Shown here in pieces: positions 8,589 to 17,314 of a stretch of 64,000 bases of DNA (positions within the stretch are counted from its first letter, which is position 1; the number at the start of each line of letters is the position of its first letter). Made by a program: the position numbers and the translations under genes. This DNA is from Kribbella monticola. GTDB taxonomy: Bacteria; Actinomycetota; Actinomycetes; Propionibacteriales; Kribbellaceae. The stretch is taken from contig NZ_QFXK01000033.1 of assembly GCF_003261635.1 (NCBI RefSeq), positions 186,001 to 250,000 of the forward strand, given 5' to 3'. Under the pieces are notes generated by a model, which saw only the letters and a list, made by a program, of their open reading frames with translations, made no database searches and was not told the origin of the DNA.

Positions 8589-9344
8589 TCATTCGGTTCC
8601 CACCGAATCCGCGCTCGTCCGCGCCGGTTCCGCAGCCTTGTCCTTCGCCGAATCAGCCACCGGTACTTCGGGGCTGCCGCCGCGGGTCGTCTGCCAGTGC
8701 CGCAGCAACGGCAGCAGCTTGGCCCGGCCGCGGGCACACCGGCTCTTCACCGTGCCCGGCGCGCAACCCAGGATGGCGGCCGCCTCCTCGATCGAGTAGC
8801 CCTCCATGTCGACCAGTACCAGAGCGCTGCGCTGGTCGGTGTTGATCTGCTTGAGCGCGTGCAGGACGTCGAGCCGGCGCTCGCGGACCTCGGCCGGATC
8901 GTCCTCGGCAGGCCCGGCCAGCTCGGCCGCGCGATCCTCGTCCTCCGGTAGCGGGTCGGCCTGGCGCACCTGGCGGCGGCGGATCCGGTCCAGACAGGCG
9001 TTCACCACGATCCGGTGCAGCCAGGTGGTCACCTTCGCGTCGCCGCGGAACGAGTCGGCACGCCGGAACGCGGAGATGAACGCCTCCTGCAGCGCGTCCG
9101 CGGCCTCTTCGGGCTCGCCCAGGGTACGGATCGCAACCGCCCACATCCGGTCCCGGTGCCGCTTGACCAGATAACCGAAGGAGTCCGGATTGCCGGCCAC
9201 GTGCAGCCGGAGCAGCTCGTGGTCGTCCATCGACTCGTACGGCGGGCGCGGCGCGACCGGGTGCTCCGGGGAGCCGCTCACCGGACCGATCCGCGGGATC
9301 TCCGACCGCGGGGGCGGGGTGGGGTCCGCATCAAGAGAGGTCAT
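8589..9344 (-). CDS. sigM: ECF RNA polymerase sigma factor SigM
   Basis: A 251-residue sigma factor. Region 2 (about 55-122) shows DALQEAFISAFRRADSFRG and WLHRIVVNACLDRIRRR; region 4 (about 155-210) shows SIEEAAAILGCAPGTVKSRCARGRAKL. N- and C-terminal tails of about 40 residues are low complexity. It directs polymerase to stress promoters and is probably inhibited by the next gene's product. Its ATG overlaps the stop of the pseudokinase gene by 4 bases. The name follows from the trx/murJ context shared with mycobacteria and Streptomyces. Confidence 0.92.
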   Translation of the reverse strand: MTSLDADPTPPPRSEIPRIGPVSGSPEHPVAPRPPYESMDDHELLRLHVAGNPDSFGYLVKRHRDRMWAVAIRTLGEPEEAADALQEAFISAFRRADSFRGDAKVTTWLHRIVVNACLDRIRRRQVRQADPLPEDEDRAAELAGPAEDDPAEVRERRLDVLHALKQINTDQRSALVLVDMEGYSIEEAAAILGCAPGTVKSRCARGRAKLLPLLRHWQTTRGGSPEVPVADSAKDKAAEPARTSADSVGTE

Positions 9345-11008
9345 TTCTGGACGACGACCTCCGCGATCTCGCCCTGGTAGTCGCCGCCGACCTTGGGCAG
9401 GCTGGTCAGCCAGACCAGTACGAACCGCGTCTGGGTCGGCGCGGCGGGCTTGAGCACGGCGGATTCTCCGGCGTCCTTGAGTTTGGCGACCGACTTCCAG
9501 CCGTCGACCTTGTCCGGCGCCGTGGTGGCGCCGGAGTCCGCCGGAACCATCAGCTGGAGGCTGGTCGGGTCGCCGACCAGGGTGACCGTCACCTGCGACA
9601 CGTTGGTCGGCTGGCCGAGGTCGTACCAGATCCCGACGCCCTTCTTCTGGCCGCCCAGATCCGGCCGCTTGAAGTAGGACTGGGTGGTCCAGCTGGTGTC
9701 GGTCTTACCGTCGTAGGTCTTCTTGACGTCTTCGGAGTGCTCGACACCGTTGCCGTCCGGCGGTGGGTCGAAGTCCTTGGCCGCGACGATGGTGGCCTTG
9801 GTGTTCGTCACCGGCGGCGGTCCGCTGGTGGTGGGCGTGTTCTTGCCGCCGTTGCCGCCGTTGCCCTGGTCGTTGTTGATCGCGCCCTTGACCAGGAACT
9901 GGGCGATCCCGACCACCGACAAGAGGGCGAGGATCGCGAGCAGGATCAGGATCCGGCCGCCCCAGCTGCCGCGGGGCTTCGGCTCGTCCTGCGGCGGCTT
10001 GCGGCGGCCGTGACCGTTCTGGTTCGGCGGCGGCGCCTGCCGGCGTACCGGGCGGGTTTCTGCCGCGGTCGCGTACGCCGGTTGCGCCTGGGTCTGGCCG
10101 TTGCCGAGCTGGTAGTCGGGCGTGGGGGTCGGGTCCAGCGCGGGCGGTGCGTACGTCGGCGGGACGATCTGGGTCGCGTCGTCGACGCTGCCGTTCTGTC
10201 GCGCGACCGCGACGGTCTCGTCCATCTGACTCGGCGGCTCGTGCGAACTGCCGACCACGCCCGACAGAGCGGCGGACAGGCCCGCGGCGCTCGTGATCGG
10301 CGCCGAGTGGTGCCGGGGCGGGTCGCCGAGCAGCCGGTCGGCGATGTCGTCCAGCGAGCGCGGGACGCCGGCGCGAACCTGGCGGGGGCTGAGCAGACGA
10401 CCGTGTTCGATTGGTGCGGGCTGGAGTCCCCAGGCCGGGGCCGGGCCGGGCCACCTACCGGTGAGAGAGGCGTAGAGGAGTTCGCCGAGCGCGCGGACGT
10501 CCTGCTCCGGCGTACCGGGGCCGGCTGAGCGCAGGGCCGCTTCGGTGGCGAGACCGACGACCTTGATCGCACCCGCGTCGGTCACGACGACCGTGGCCGG
10601 GCTGATCGAGCCGTGGGCGTGTCCGGTGCGATGCAGGTTCTCCAGTGCCTCGGAGACCTCGCGGGCGAGCCAGCCGGCTTGCTGACCGGTCAGTGGGCCC
10701 GCGCTGAGCATCCGCTCCAGCGGGCGGCCACCGGCCCACTCGCGAACGCAGTACGTGACGCCCTCGTGCATGTCGCAGTCCAGCACCCGGAGGAATCTCG
10801 GGTCGGCCGCGGCCGCTGCCCGGCGGGCAGCCTCGAAGAGCAGGTTCGTCCGGGGATCGCCGACCGGAAGGACGTCCACCACGACAGCGCGGCTGAGCAC
10901 CTCGTCCACAGCGCGCCAGACCCGGGCGCCGTCGATCTCGGCGAGCAGCTCGGCGATCCGGTAGCGCCCGGCGAGCAGAGCACCCGGACTGACTGTCTGG
11001 TTCGACAC
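9341..11008 (-). CDS. MurJ-associated transmembrane pseudokinase with extracellular discoidin-like domain
   Basis: About 555 residues. A Ser/Thr-kinase-like domain (about 8-245) has lost catalysis: the loop reads HAHGSISPATVVV instead of HRDLKPxN and the DFG position reads VVGLA. A Pro/Gln-rich linker (about 280-350), one helix (about 358-378) and a C-terminal domain (about 415-555) follow. In mycobacteria a similar pseudokinase is fused to MurJ and binds FhaA; here it is a separate gene 115 bases after murJ. The GTG at 11008 is preferred because GAGGAGG lies 12 bases upstream; an in-frame ATG at 11035 has no ribosome site. Confidence 0.85.
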   Translation of the reverse strand: MSNQTVSPGALLAGRYRIAELLAEIDGARVWRAVDEVLSRAVVVDVLPVGDPRTNLLFEAARRAAAAADPRFLRVLDCDMHEGVTYCVREWAGGRPLERMLSAGPLTGQQAGWLAREVSEALENLHRTGHAHGSISPATVVVTDAGAIKVVGLATEAALRSAGPGTPEQDVRALGELLYASLTGRWPGPAPAWGLQPAPIEHGRLLSPRQVRAGVPRSLDDIADRLLGDPPRHHSAPITSAAGLSAALSGVVGSSHEPPSQMDETVAVARQNGSVDDATQIVPPTYAPPALDPTPTPDYQLGNGQTQAQPAYATAAETRPVRRQAPPPNQNGHGRRKPPQDEPKPRGSWGGRILILLAILALLSVVGIAQFLVKGAINNDQGNGGNGGKNTPTTSGPPPVTNTKATIVAAKDFDPPPDGNGVEHSEDVKKTYDGKTDTSWTTQSYFKRPDLGGQKKGVGIWYDLGQPTNVSQVTVTLVGDPTSLQLMVPADSGATTAPDKVDGWKSVAKLKDAGESAVLKPAAPTQTRFVLVWLTSLPKVGGDYQGEIAEVVVQK

Positions 11009-11123
11009 AGGGTCTCTCGCCCTCCTCGATGGCACTGGTCAGATCGCAGCCCCATGCTAGTACCCCGCGGCGCAGGTGCTCCCGGCCACGCCAAGCGGGG
11101 TGCACGAGCGCACAAGCGGCGGA

Positions 11124-12779
11124 TCAGGCGCGCCGGGACCGGCCTGGCAACTTCGATGTGACCATGGACACCACGTCGGTGACCTCGTGAATACGTAGTA
11201 CCCGGGCCACCGCCACGTACACCGGCAGCATCACCGCGGCTGCGATCGCCAGCAGCACCGCCGAGGTGACCGGACCGTTCCAGTCGGTCACAGACTCGAT
11301 CACGCTCACGACGGCCCGGCCGATCCCCGCCCCGACGACGGCCGCGATGACCATGGCCAGCAACGGCAGCCCGATCCCCGCTCCGGCCACCTTGGGGATC
11401 CGGCGGGCGAGCACGCGGCGCGACAGCAGTACGGCGACCAGGTAGGCGAGCGCGTACGCCGCGCCCAGCATCACACCGCTGTACCGCAGGTGCTCCTTGT
11501 CCAGCAGCACTCGCACACCGATCAGCGCTGCAGCGATGTTGGTCGCCGCGATCGCGCACTGCATGAAGAACGGCGTCCTGGTGTCCTCGAACGCGTAGAA
11601 CGTGCGCAGCTGGAAGTACTGCACGGTGAACGGCACCAACCCGAGCGCCAGCGTCATCAGCGTGTAGGCCATCAACTGGGTGTTGTTCTTACCAGCGCCG
11701 TACCCGGCGATCACCGTGACGATCGGGTGCGCGAACGCGATCATCGCGGCCGCCGCCGGTACGACGATCGCCAGCGTCTGGCGGATCGAGTTCGCCGACA
11801 GCCGGGCCACCTCGGTCACGTCGTTCTCGGATGCCAGCGCGGACATCTGCGGCAATGCGGCCGTCGCCAGCGAGACGGTGACGATCCCGTGCGGGACCAG
11901 GATGATCAGCATGGCCGTGCTGTAGGCGAACAGGCCGGCCTTGGCGCCGGGGTCGGTCGACGCGCTACCCGCGATGGCGAGCTTGGTGACGACCACGAGG
12001 GTCACCTGGTTCACCGCGACGAACAGCACCGTCCAGGTGCCGAGCTTGGCTGTCTGGCCGAGGCCGGTGCCACGCAGCCCGAACTTGGGCACGTACGTGT
12101 GCCCGCTGGCCTTCAGGTACGGCAGCAGCACCAGGAGTTGCACCGCGATGCCGACGGTGTGGCCCAAGCCGAGCAGCAACTCCTCGCCATGCGTGAAGGT
12201 CGGCGGGTTGTCACCGGCCCGGTAGATCAGCAGGAAGGTGATGATCGAGGCGCAGGCGACGATGTTGTTCGCGATCGGCGCCCACATCATCGGGCCGAAC
12301 CGGCGGCGCGCGTTCAGCACCTGGCCGACCAGCACGTACGCGCCGTAGAAGAAGATCTGCGGCAGGCAGAGCCGGGCGAACATGATCATCGAGGCCTTCT
12401 CGGACGCCCGCGACGGGTCGTGCAACTCCTTCGGCAGGTACAGCTCCGAGATCTGCGGCGCCAGCACCACACAGCCCACGGTGACGACGGCGAGAACCAC
12501 GAAGCCGAAGGTGAGCAGCCGGTTGGTGAAGTCCTGACCGCCGTCGTCGTGGTTCTTGATCGCACGGACCAACTGCGGCACCAGCACGGTGTTGAAGATG
12601 CCGCCGGCCAGCAGGATGTAGAGGCTGTTCGGAATGGTGTTCGCGGCGGTGAAGATGTCGCCCCGCAACGCCGTACCGATGGCTGCGGCGAGCAGGGCGA
12701 TCCGGACGAATCCGAGCAGGCGGGACAGCACCGTTCCGGCTGCCATCACCGCCGCGGATCGCAGGGTGCGGTCAGCCAT
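11124..12779 (-). CDS. murJ: Lipid II flippase MurJ (MviN family)
   Basis: A 551-residue membrane protein with about 14 helices. The N-terminal segment GTVLSRLLGFVRIALLAAAIG, the Arg-rich cytoplasmic turns and AARRFGPMMWAPIANN near residue 165 match MviN/MurJ. It flips lipid II across the membrane for wall synthesis. The ATG lies inside the end of the DUF6049 gene (8-base overlap), so translation is coupled. Unlike the mycobacterial protein it ends after the membrane domain, with the kinase-like part on the next gene. Confidence 0.95.
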   Translation of the reverse strand: MADRTLRSAAVMAAGTVLSRLLGFVRIALLAAAIGTALRGDIFTAANTIPNSLYILLAGGIFNTVLVPQLVRAIKNHDDGGQDFTNRLLTFGFVVLAVVTVGCVVLAPQISELYLPKELHDPSRASEKASMIMFARLCLPQIFFYGAYVLVGQVLNARRRFGPMMWAPIANNIVACASIITFLLIYRAGDNPPTFTHGEELLLGLGHTVGIAVQLLVLLPYLKASGHTYVPKFGLRGTGLGQTAKLGTWTVLFVAVNQVTLVVVTKLAIAGSASTDPGAKAGLFAYSTAMLIILVPHGIVTVSLATAALPQMSALASENDVTEVARLSANSIRQTLAIVVPAAAAMIAFAHPIVTVIAGYGAGKNNTQLMAYTLMTLALGLVPFTVQYFQLRTFYAFEDTRTPFFMQCAIAATNIAAALIGVRVLLDKEHLRYSGVMLGAAYALAYLVAVLLSRRVLARRIPKVAGAGIGLPLLAMVIAAVVGAGIGRAVVSVIESVTDWNGPVTSAVLLAIAAAVMLPVYVAVARVLRIHEVTDVVSMVTSKLPGRSRRA

Positions 12780-15147
12780 CCTTCGTCCCGACTCCTTCTT
12801 TCAAGCTCTGCTGGGCGTGGCCGTTCGGTTCGGGGGTGGCCGCGAGGTGCGGTTGCAGCTCGTCGGCGAGCGGCTCGACCGGTTCCGATCCGGCGTCGAC
12901 GGCGTCAACGGCGCCGTCGGTGGTGCCGGTGGTGTCGAGCGGGGCCGGGTGCAGCGGGTCCGGGCCTGGTTCGGTGGCGCTCGGGTTCCGCTTCTCCGAA
13001 CGGATCCGCCGGTAGATCCGGACCGCCGACGTACCGAACAACAGCGCGCAGGCGGAGCCAACCAGGATCCAGCCGACACTGCCGTACTGTCGGGCCTGGA
13101 TCACCAGCTCCTGCGACTTGCCCACCGGCGCCTGGGACTGCGAGATCACCTTGGCCTCGGCCCGGATCAGGCCGTTCTGCTCGGCACTCGCCTTGATCTG
13201 GAAGGTCGCCTTCTGGTGCGGCGGGACGATCTTCTGCTGGATCGGCTGGATCCGCAGGTCGTCGCGGTTCGGCGAGGAGACCGCGACGCCGATCCGGATC
13301 GTGACGTCCAGCCCGTTCTCTACGGTCAGCGGGAACTGTCCCTTGCTGCCGGACAGGTTCACCTTGATCGCCCGGTGCTGGCCGCGAACGCCGCCCGCGT
13401 TCGTCACCAGGTGCACCTTGTTGAGCTGCGAGGTGACTCCGCCTTCTTCGTAGCTGACGAACCGCTGAGCCTCGTCGGCGAATCCGCGCCAGCTGTAGGA
13501 GGAGGCCCGGAGCAGTGCCCGGCGCAGGTTCTCGTCGGCCTGCTCGATGTCGTTCAGCAGCGAGACGAAGGTGGTCGTCGCGTTGCCCAGCTTCCGCACC
13601 TGGTCGAGCTGACCAGGGCTGAGGCCGGGTGCCGGCCGTCCCGCGGGTGGTGCCTTGGTGACGACCGGTTTCGGCGTCGCCGCGATGATCTCGGTCAGCG
13701 TGACCGGCTTGACCCACGGCAGGATGCTGAGGCTCTGCACCAACTGGACCGCGGCCTGACCGTCCGGGTCCCAGCCCCGCGGCGGCAGCGCGACGACGGA
13801 GATCGGGCCCTTGCCGCTCGATGCGAGCAGCTCGGTCTCGGCGGCGAAGCGCTGCCGGACCTGCAGCGGTGACGAGGCGTCGGCCGGATCGGGGCCGCCG
13901 GCGGTCAGCGACGAATCGGCGATCACGGTCCTGACGCTCTTGACCGGGCCCTCAGGCGTGAGCACGTCGTAGACCGGTGAAGGCGACAGACTCGGCCGGT
14001 CGGCGGCAGTCCACGAGGAGCTGCTCACCAGCGTGGTGTCGTCCGGCCTGGCCCCGGCGTACCCCGTGGAGGCAGCGGCGAGGTTGCGGCTGGTGACCGC
14101 TCCGTTCTCCAGCCACAGCCCGGATCTGAATCCCTGCGCGCCGCCGAGGTTGTACTGCTCGGTGGCGGCCCGCGACTGGCCGACCAGGTCCCTCAGCCCG
14201 CCGGCGGCCTCGATCAAACTGCCCACGTCCGGGTCGCCGTACGGGAGCAGGACGACGGGGTTCTTTGCACGAGTGGCGTCGAACGCCCGAAGCCAGTTGG
14301 CGACCGCTTTTGCGCCAGTGCCGGGCCGGCTCACGTTGTTGTCGCCGACCACCCGGTAGCCGTCGCGCATCTGCCGGGCCTCGTCGAGCATGCCTGGATC
14401 GACCAGCCAGGTGACCTTCTGCTTCTGGCCGAGCGCGAGCAGTCGGCCGAGCGCACCGGTCGGGGCCATCGACTGGGCCAGCGACTCGTTCGCGAACCGG
14501 TCGGCGGCAAGCAACGTCGGCCGGTGGCGCAGCGGCAGCACCACCGCGGTGGTCACCTTGCGGGCGGTCGGCTTGCCGTCGGTCACCGGCATCAGCATCC
14601 GGCTCCGGCCGGCGGTGATCCGGTTCGTCGCCTTCTGTCCGTCGACGGTCGTCGCGACGGTGCCGCGGAACATCACGCCGACCACGTAGACGCCGGGCTT
14701 CTTGCCGATGTGCCACTCGGCGAACGGCACCACCAGCTCGAACTTGACCCTGGCCTTCGGGACGAGCGGTTCGGTGAAGGGCTGGAAGGTGGCGGCTTCG
14801 GCACTGTCGAGGCCGTGGCAGTTGTTCCGGTTCCCGACCGGCTTGCTCTCCTCGGTCGGGATGTCGGCGAGCTCGGCCCGGGTGGTCAGCCGCTCGGTGT
14901 CGATACAGGCGATCGCCTGCGGCACCTCGAGCGTGACGTTGCTGGTGTTCGTGACCGTGCCGGTGATCGTCACGGCCTGGCCGACCTTGGGGACCGCCGG
15001 GGTGAACGAATCGATCGCGACGTCGACCACCGGATCGTCGGCCTGCGGGCTCGCACCGGCGGTCGTCGCGGCGGAAACTGTTGCCGACGCAACGATCATC
15101 AGGCTCGCCGCCGTCGCCGCGGAGAGCCTCAGTCGCCGTCTGAACAC
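12772..15147 (-). CDS. DUF6049 family secreted, membrane-anchored protein
   Basis: A 791-residue protein with a signal peptide (about 1-35), a long extracytoplasmic region and one C-terminal helix (about 695-715) before a 75-residue acidic tail. It begins with an Ig-like domain (VDVAIDSFTPAVPKVGQAVTITG) and later has a polysaccharide-deacetylase-like barrel region with conserved Trp/Asp (VTWLVDPGMLDEAR). DUF6049 always precedes murJ in actinobacteria (Rv3909 in M. tuberculosis); function is unknown. The start is GTG 15147; the longer frame upstream overlaps cca. It shares a bidirectional -10 with cca. Confidence 0.88.
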   Translation of the reverse strand: MFRRRLRLSAATAASLMIVASATVSAATTAGASPQADDPVVDVAIDSFTPAVPKVGQAVTITGTVTNTSNVTLEVPQAIACIDTERLTTRAELADIPTEESKPVGNRNNCHGLDSAEAATFQPFTEPLVPKARVKFELVVPFAEWHIGKKPGVYVVGVMFRGTVATTVDGQKATNRITAGRSRMLMPVTDGKPTARKVTTAVVLPLRHRPTLLAADRFANESLAQSMAPTGALGRLLALGQKQKVTWLVDPGMLDEARQMRDGYRVVGDNNVSRPGTGAKAVANWLRAFDATRAKNPVVLLPYGDPDVGSLIEAAGGLRDLVGQSRAATEQYNLGGAQGFRSGLWLENGAVTSRNLAAASTGYAGARPDDTTLVSSSSWTAADRPSLSPSPVYDVLTPEGPVKSVRTVIADSSLTAGGPDPADASSPLQVRQRFAAETELLASSGKGPISVVALPPRGWDPDGQAAVQLVQSLSILPWVKPVTLTEIIAATPKPVVTKAPPAGRPAPGLSPGQLDQVRKLGNATTTFVSLLNDIEQADENLRRALLRASSYSWRGFADEAQRFVSYEEGGVTSQLNKVHLVTNAGGVRGQHRAIKVNLSGSKGQFPLTVENGLDVTIRIGVAVSSPNRDDLRIQPIQQKIVPPHQKATFQIKASAEQNGLIRAEAKVISQSQAPVGKSQELVIQARQYGSVGWILVGSACALLFGTSAVRIYRRIRSEKRNPSATEPGPDPLHPAPLDTTGTTDGAVDAVDAGSEPVEPLADELQPHLAATPEPNGHAQQSLKEGVGTKDG

Positions 15148-15157
15148 GCCGTCACCG

Positions 15158-15164
15158 TAACCTA
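15158..15164. promoter_or_regulatory. Shared bidirectional -10 element between DUF6049 and cca
   Basis: TAACCT (15158-15163, plus) and TAGGTT (15164-15159, minus) overlap by five bases. The start codons are only 24 bases apart (15147 minus, 15172 plus), so both genes should be leaderless or nearly so: 8 bases from the plus hexamer to GTG and 11 from the minus one. Confidence 0.55.
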
Positions 15165-15171
15165 GTTCCCC

Positions 15172-16629
15172 GTGTCCTCTACTGCCGACCGTTCTGCCAC
15201 CCCTGGATCGCTGACCGCCGTGCAGCGGAAAGGGGTCCAAGCGTTGCTGGAGATCGCGCCGGTGGTCGACGAACTGGGCAACCGGTTCGCCGCGGCCGGG
15301 CACGAACTCGCCCTGGTCGGCGGTCCTGTCCGGGACATTCTGCTGGGTCGCGGGAGCAAGGACCTCGACTTCGCCACCTCGGCGCGGCCGGAGGCGGTGG
15401 AGAAGTTGCTGGCCGGCTGGGCGGACCACGTCTGGGACATCGGCAAGGCTTTCGGCACCATCGGTTGTCGGAAGGGTGAGTGGATCCTCGAGATCACCAC
15501 CTACCGCTCGGAGTCCTACGATCCCACCTCGCGCAACCCCGAGGTGTCCTACGGCGACAATCTCCCCGACGACTTGTCCCGGCGCGACTTCGCGATGAAC
15601 GCGATGGCGGTCCGGCTCCCGTCGCACGAGTTCGTCGACCCGTACGGCGGGTTGGCGGACGTCGCCGCCAAGGTGATCCGGACGCCGGGATCACCAGAGG
15701 ACTCGTTCTCCGACGACCCGCTGCGGATGATGCGCGCGGCCCGGTTCGCCGCCCAGCTGGGATTCACCCCCGACCCGGCCGTGGTGGCCGCGATGACGGC
15801 GATGGCAGAGCGGATCACGATCATCTCCGCCGAGCGGGTCCGGGACGAACTGGTGAAGCTGGTCTGCGCGTCCTATCCGCGGATCGGCCTGGACCTGCTG
15901 GTGTCGACCGGCCTGGCCGACCACGTCCTGCCCGAGCTTCCCGCTTTGCGGCTGGAGCGCGACGAGCACCACCGGCACAAGGACGTCTATGAGCACTCGC
16001 TGACCGTGCTGGAGCAGGCGATCGAGCTCGAGCCGCGACTCGGTGGGACCGAGCCCGACTTCATCAGCCGGTTCGCCGCGCTGATCCACGACATCGGCAA
16101 GCCGAAGACGCGCAAGTTCGAGGCCGGCGGCAAGGTGACCTTCCACCACCACGACGTGGTCGGGGCGAAGCTGGCGAAGAAGCGGATGAAGGCGCTCCGG
16201 TTCAGCAACGAGCAGATCGAGCAGGTCGGCAAGCTGGTCGAGCTGCACCTGCGCTTCCACGGCTACGGCACCGGCGAGTGGACCGACTCCGCCGTACGCC
16301 GGTACGTCCGTGACGCCGGCGACCTGCTCAGCCGGTTGCACATCCTCACCCGGGCCGACTGCACCACCCGGAACAAGCGCAAGGCGGAGGCCCTGCGGTC
16401 GGCGTACGACGAGCTGGAAGAGCGGATCGCCCGGCTCCGGGAGCAGGAGGAGCTGGACTCGATCCGCCCCGACCTCGACGGCAACCAGATCATGGAGATC
16501 CTCGGCATCGGTCCCGGCCGCGAGGTCGGCGAGGCCTACAAGTTCCTGATGAACCTCCGGATGGACGAGGGCCCACTCGGCGAGGACCGTGCTCGCGAAG
16601 AGCTCCTCAGCTGGTGGAACAACCGTTAG
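15172..16629 (+). CDS. cca: CCA tRNA nucleotidyltransferase
   Basis: A 485-residue enzyme that adds or repairs the 3'-CCA of tRNA. The nucleotidyltransferase head shows LVGGPVRDILLGRGSKDLDF near residues 44-63 with the catalytic DxD, followed by the ERV...EL nucleotide-recognition segment near 225 and an HD domain with LIHDIGKPKT near 305. The GTG start overlaps the bidirectional promoter with DUF6049. In mycobacteria the mutT4 Nudix gene lies between these two; it is absent here. Seven bases separate the stop from the next gene. Confidence 0.95.
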   Translation: MSSTADRSATPGSLTAVQRKGVQALLEIAPVVDELGNRFAAAGHELALVGGPVRDILLGRGSKDLDFATSARPEAVEKLLAGWADHVWDIGKAFGTIGCRKGEWILEITTYRSESYDPTSRNPEVSYGDNLPDDLSRRDFAMNAMAVRLPSHEFVDPYGGLADVAAKVIRTPGSPEDSFSDDPLRMMRAARFAAQLGFTPDPAVVAAMTAMAERITIISAERVRDELVKLVCASYPRIGLDLLVSTGLADHVLPELPALRLERDEHHRHKDVYEHSLTVLEQAIELEPRLGGTEPDFISRFAALIHDIGKPKTRKFEAGGKVTFHHHDVVGAKLAKKRMKALRFSNEQIEQVGKLVELHLRFHGYGTGEWTDSAVRRYVRDAGDLLSRLHILTRADCTTRNKRKAEALRSAYDELEERIARLREQEELDSIRPDLDGNQIMEILGIGPGREVGEAYKFLMNLRMDEGPLGEDRAREELLSWWNNR

Positions 16630-16636
16630 CCGACTG

Positions 16637-17314
16637 ATGACCGAGTTCACCCTCGTCCGGGACGACGTGGAGCTGCGGGGTACGGCGACCGGCAGTGGTC
16701 CGACCGTCCTGCTCCTGCACGCCGGGGGTGAGGAGCGCGGGGTGTGGGCGCCGGTGGCGGCCGTACTCGATCAGCGCAACTTGCGGAGCGTGGCCTACGA
16801 CTTGCGTGGGCACGGCGCCAGTTCGGGACAGGCGATCACGCTCGCGCCGATCGCGGCAGACGTCGCCGCGATGATTCACCGGGAGCCTGCACCGGTCGTC
16901 GTGGTGGGCGCGTCACTCGGCGGCCTGGCGGCGGTCGGTGCGCTCGCCGACCCGGACACGGCCCAGGCCGTCGCCGGGTTGATCCTCGTCGACGTCGTCC
17001 CCGAACCCGATGCGCCTCGGGTCCGGGCCTGGCTCGACAGCATCGGCCTCCGCGACCGGCGTACGAACCTCGTCGAGGACATCTTCGAGCACAGTCACGA
17101 ACTGCTGGCCACAGCGACAGCCCTCGAACTGCCGATCCTGCTGGTCCGTGGCGGGCCGACCTCCCCGCTCGCCGATGCCGAGGTCGACCGCTTCCGCGCC
17201 GCCAAACCCACCGTCGTGGTCACCCGCATTCCAGGCGCAGGACACCTGATCGCCCGCGATGCGCCCGAAGAACTCGGCCGCCTGATCGCGGACCAGGCCA
17301 CGAGCTGGCTCTAG
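16637..17314 (+). CDS. Alpha/beta-fold hydrolase
   Basis: A 225-residue hydrolase. LLLHAGGEERGVW near residue 23 is the oxyanion region, VVGASLGGLA near 93 carries the nucleophile Ser, and the C-terminal GAGHLIARDAP near 203 gives the catalytic His. Compact length with a small lid. It follows cca after 7 bases and is probably co-transcribed. Substrate unknown; possibly an esterase. Its stop shares a CTAG with the convergent aminotransferase. Confidence 0.85.
   Translation: MTEFTLVRDDVELRGTATGSGPTVLLLHAGGEERGVWAPVAAVLDQRNLRSVAYDLRGHGASSGQAITLAPIAADVAAMIHREPAPVVVVGASLGGLAAVGALADPDTAQAVAGLILVDVVPEPDAPRVRAWLDSIGLRDRRTNLVEDIFEHSHELLATATALELPILLVRGGPTSPLADAEVDRFRAAKPTVVVTRIPGAGHLIARDAPEELGRLIADQATSWL

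Noticed and set aside
12772..15627. The longer 951-residue minus frame and similar extended frames at 566, 6925, 7700, 58273 and 62353
   Set aside because: The extra N-terminal parts lack family similarity, overlap neighbouring genes or promoters, and later starts have better ribosome sites or leaderless -10 elements.
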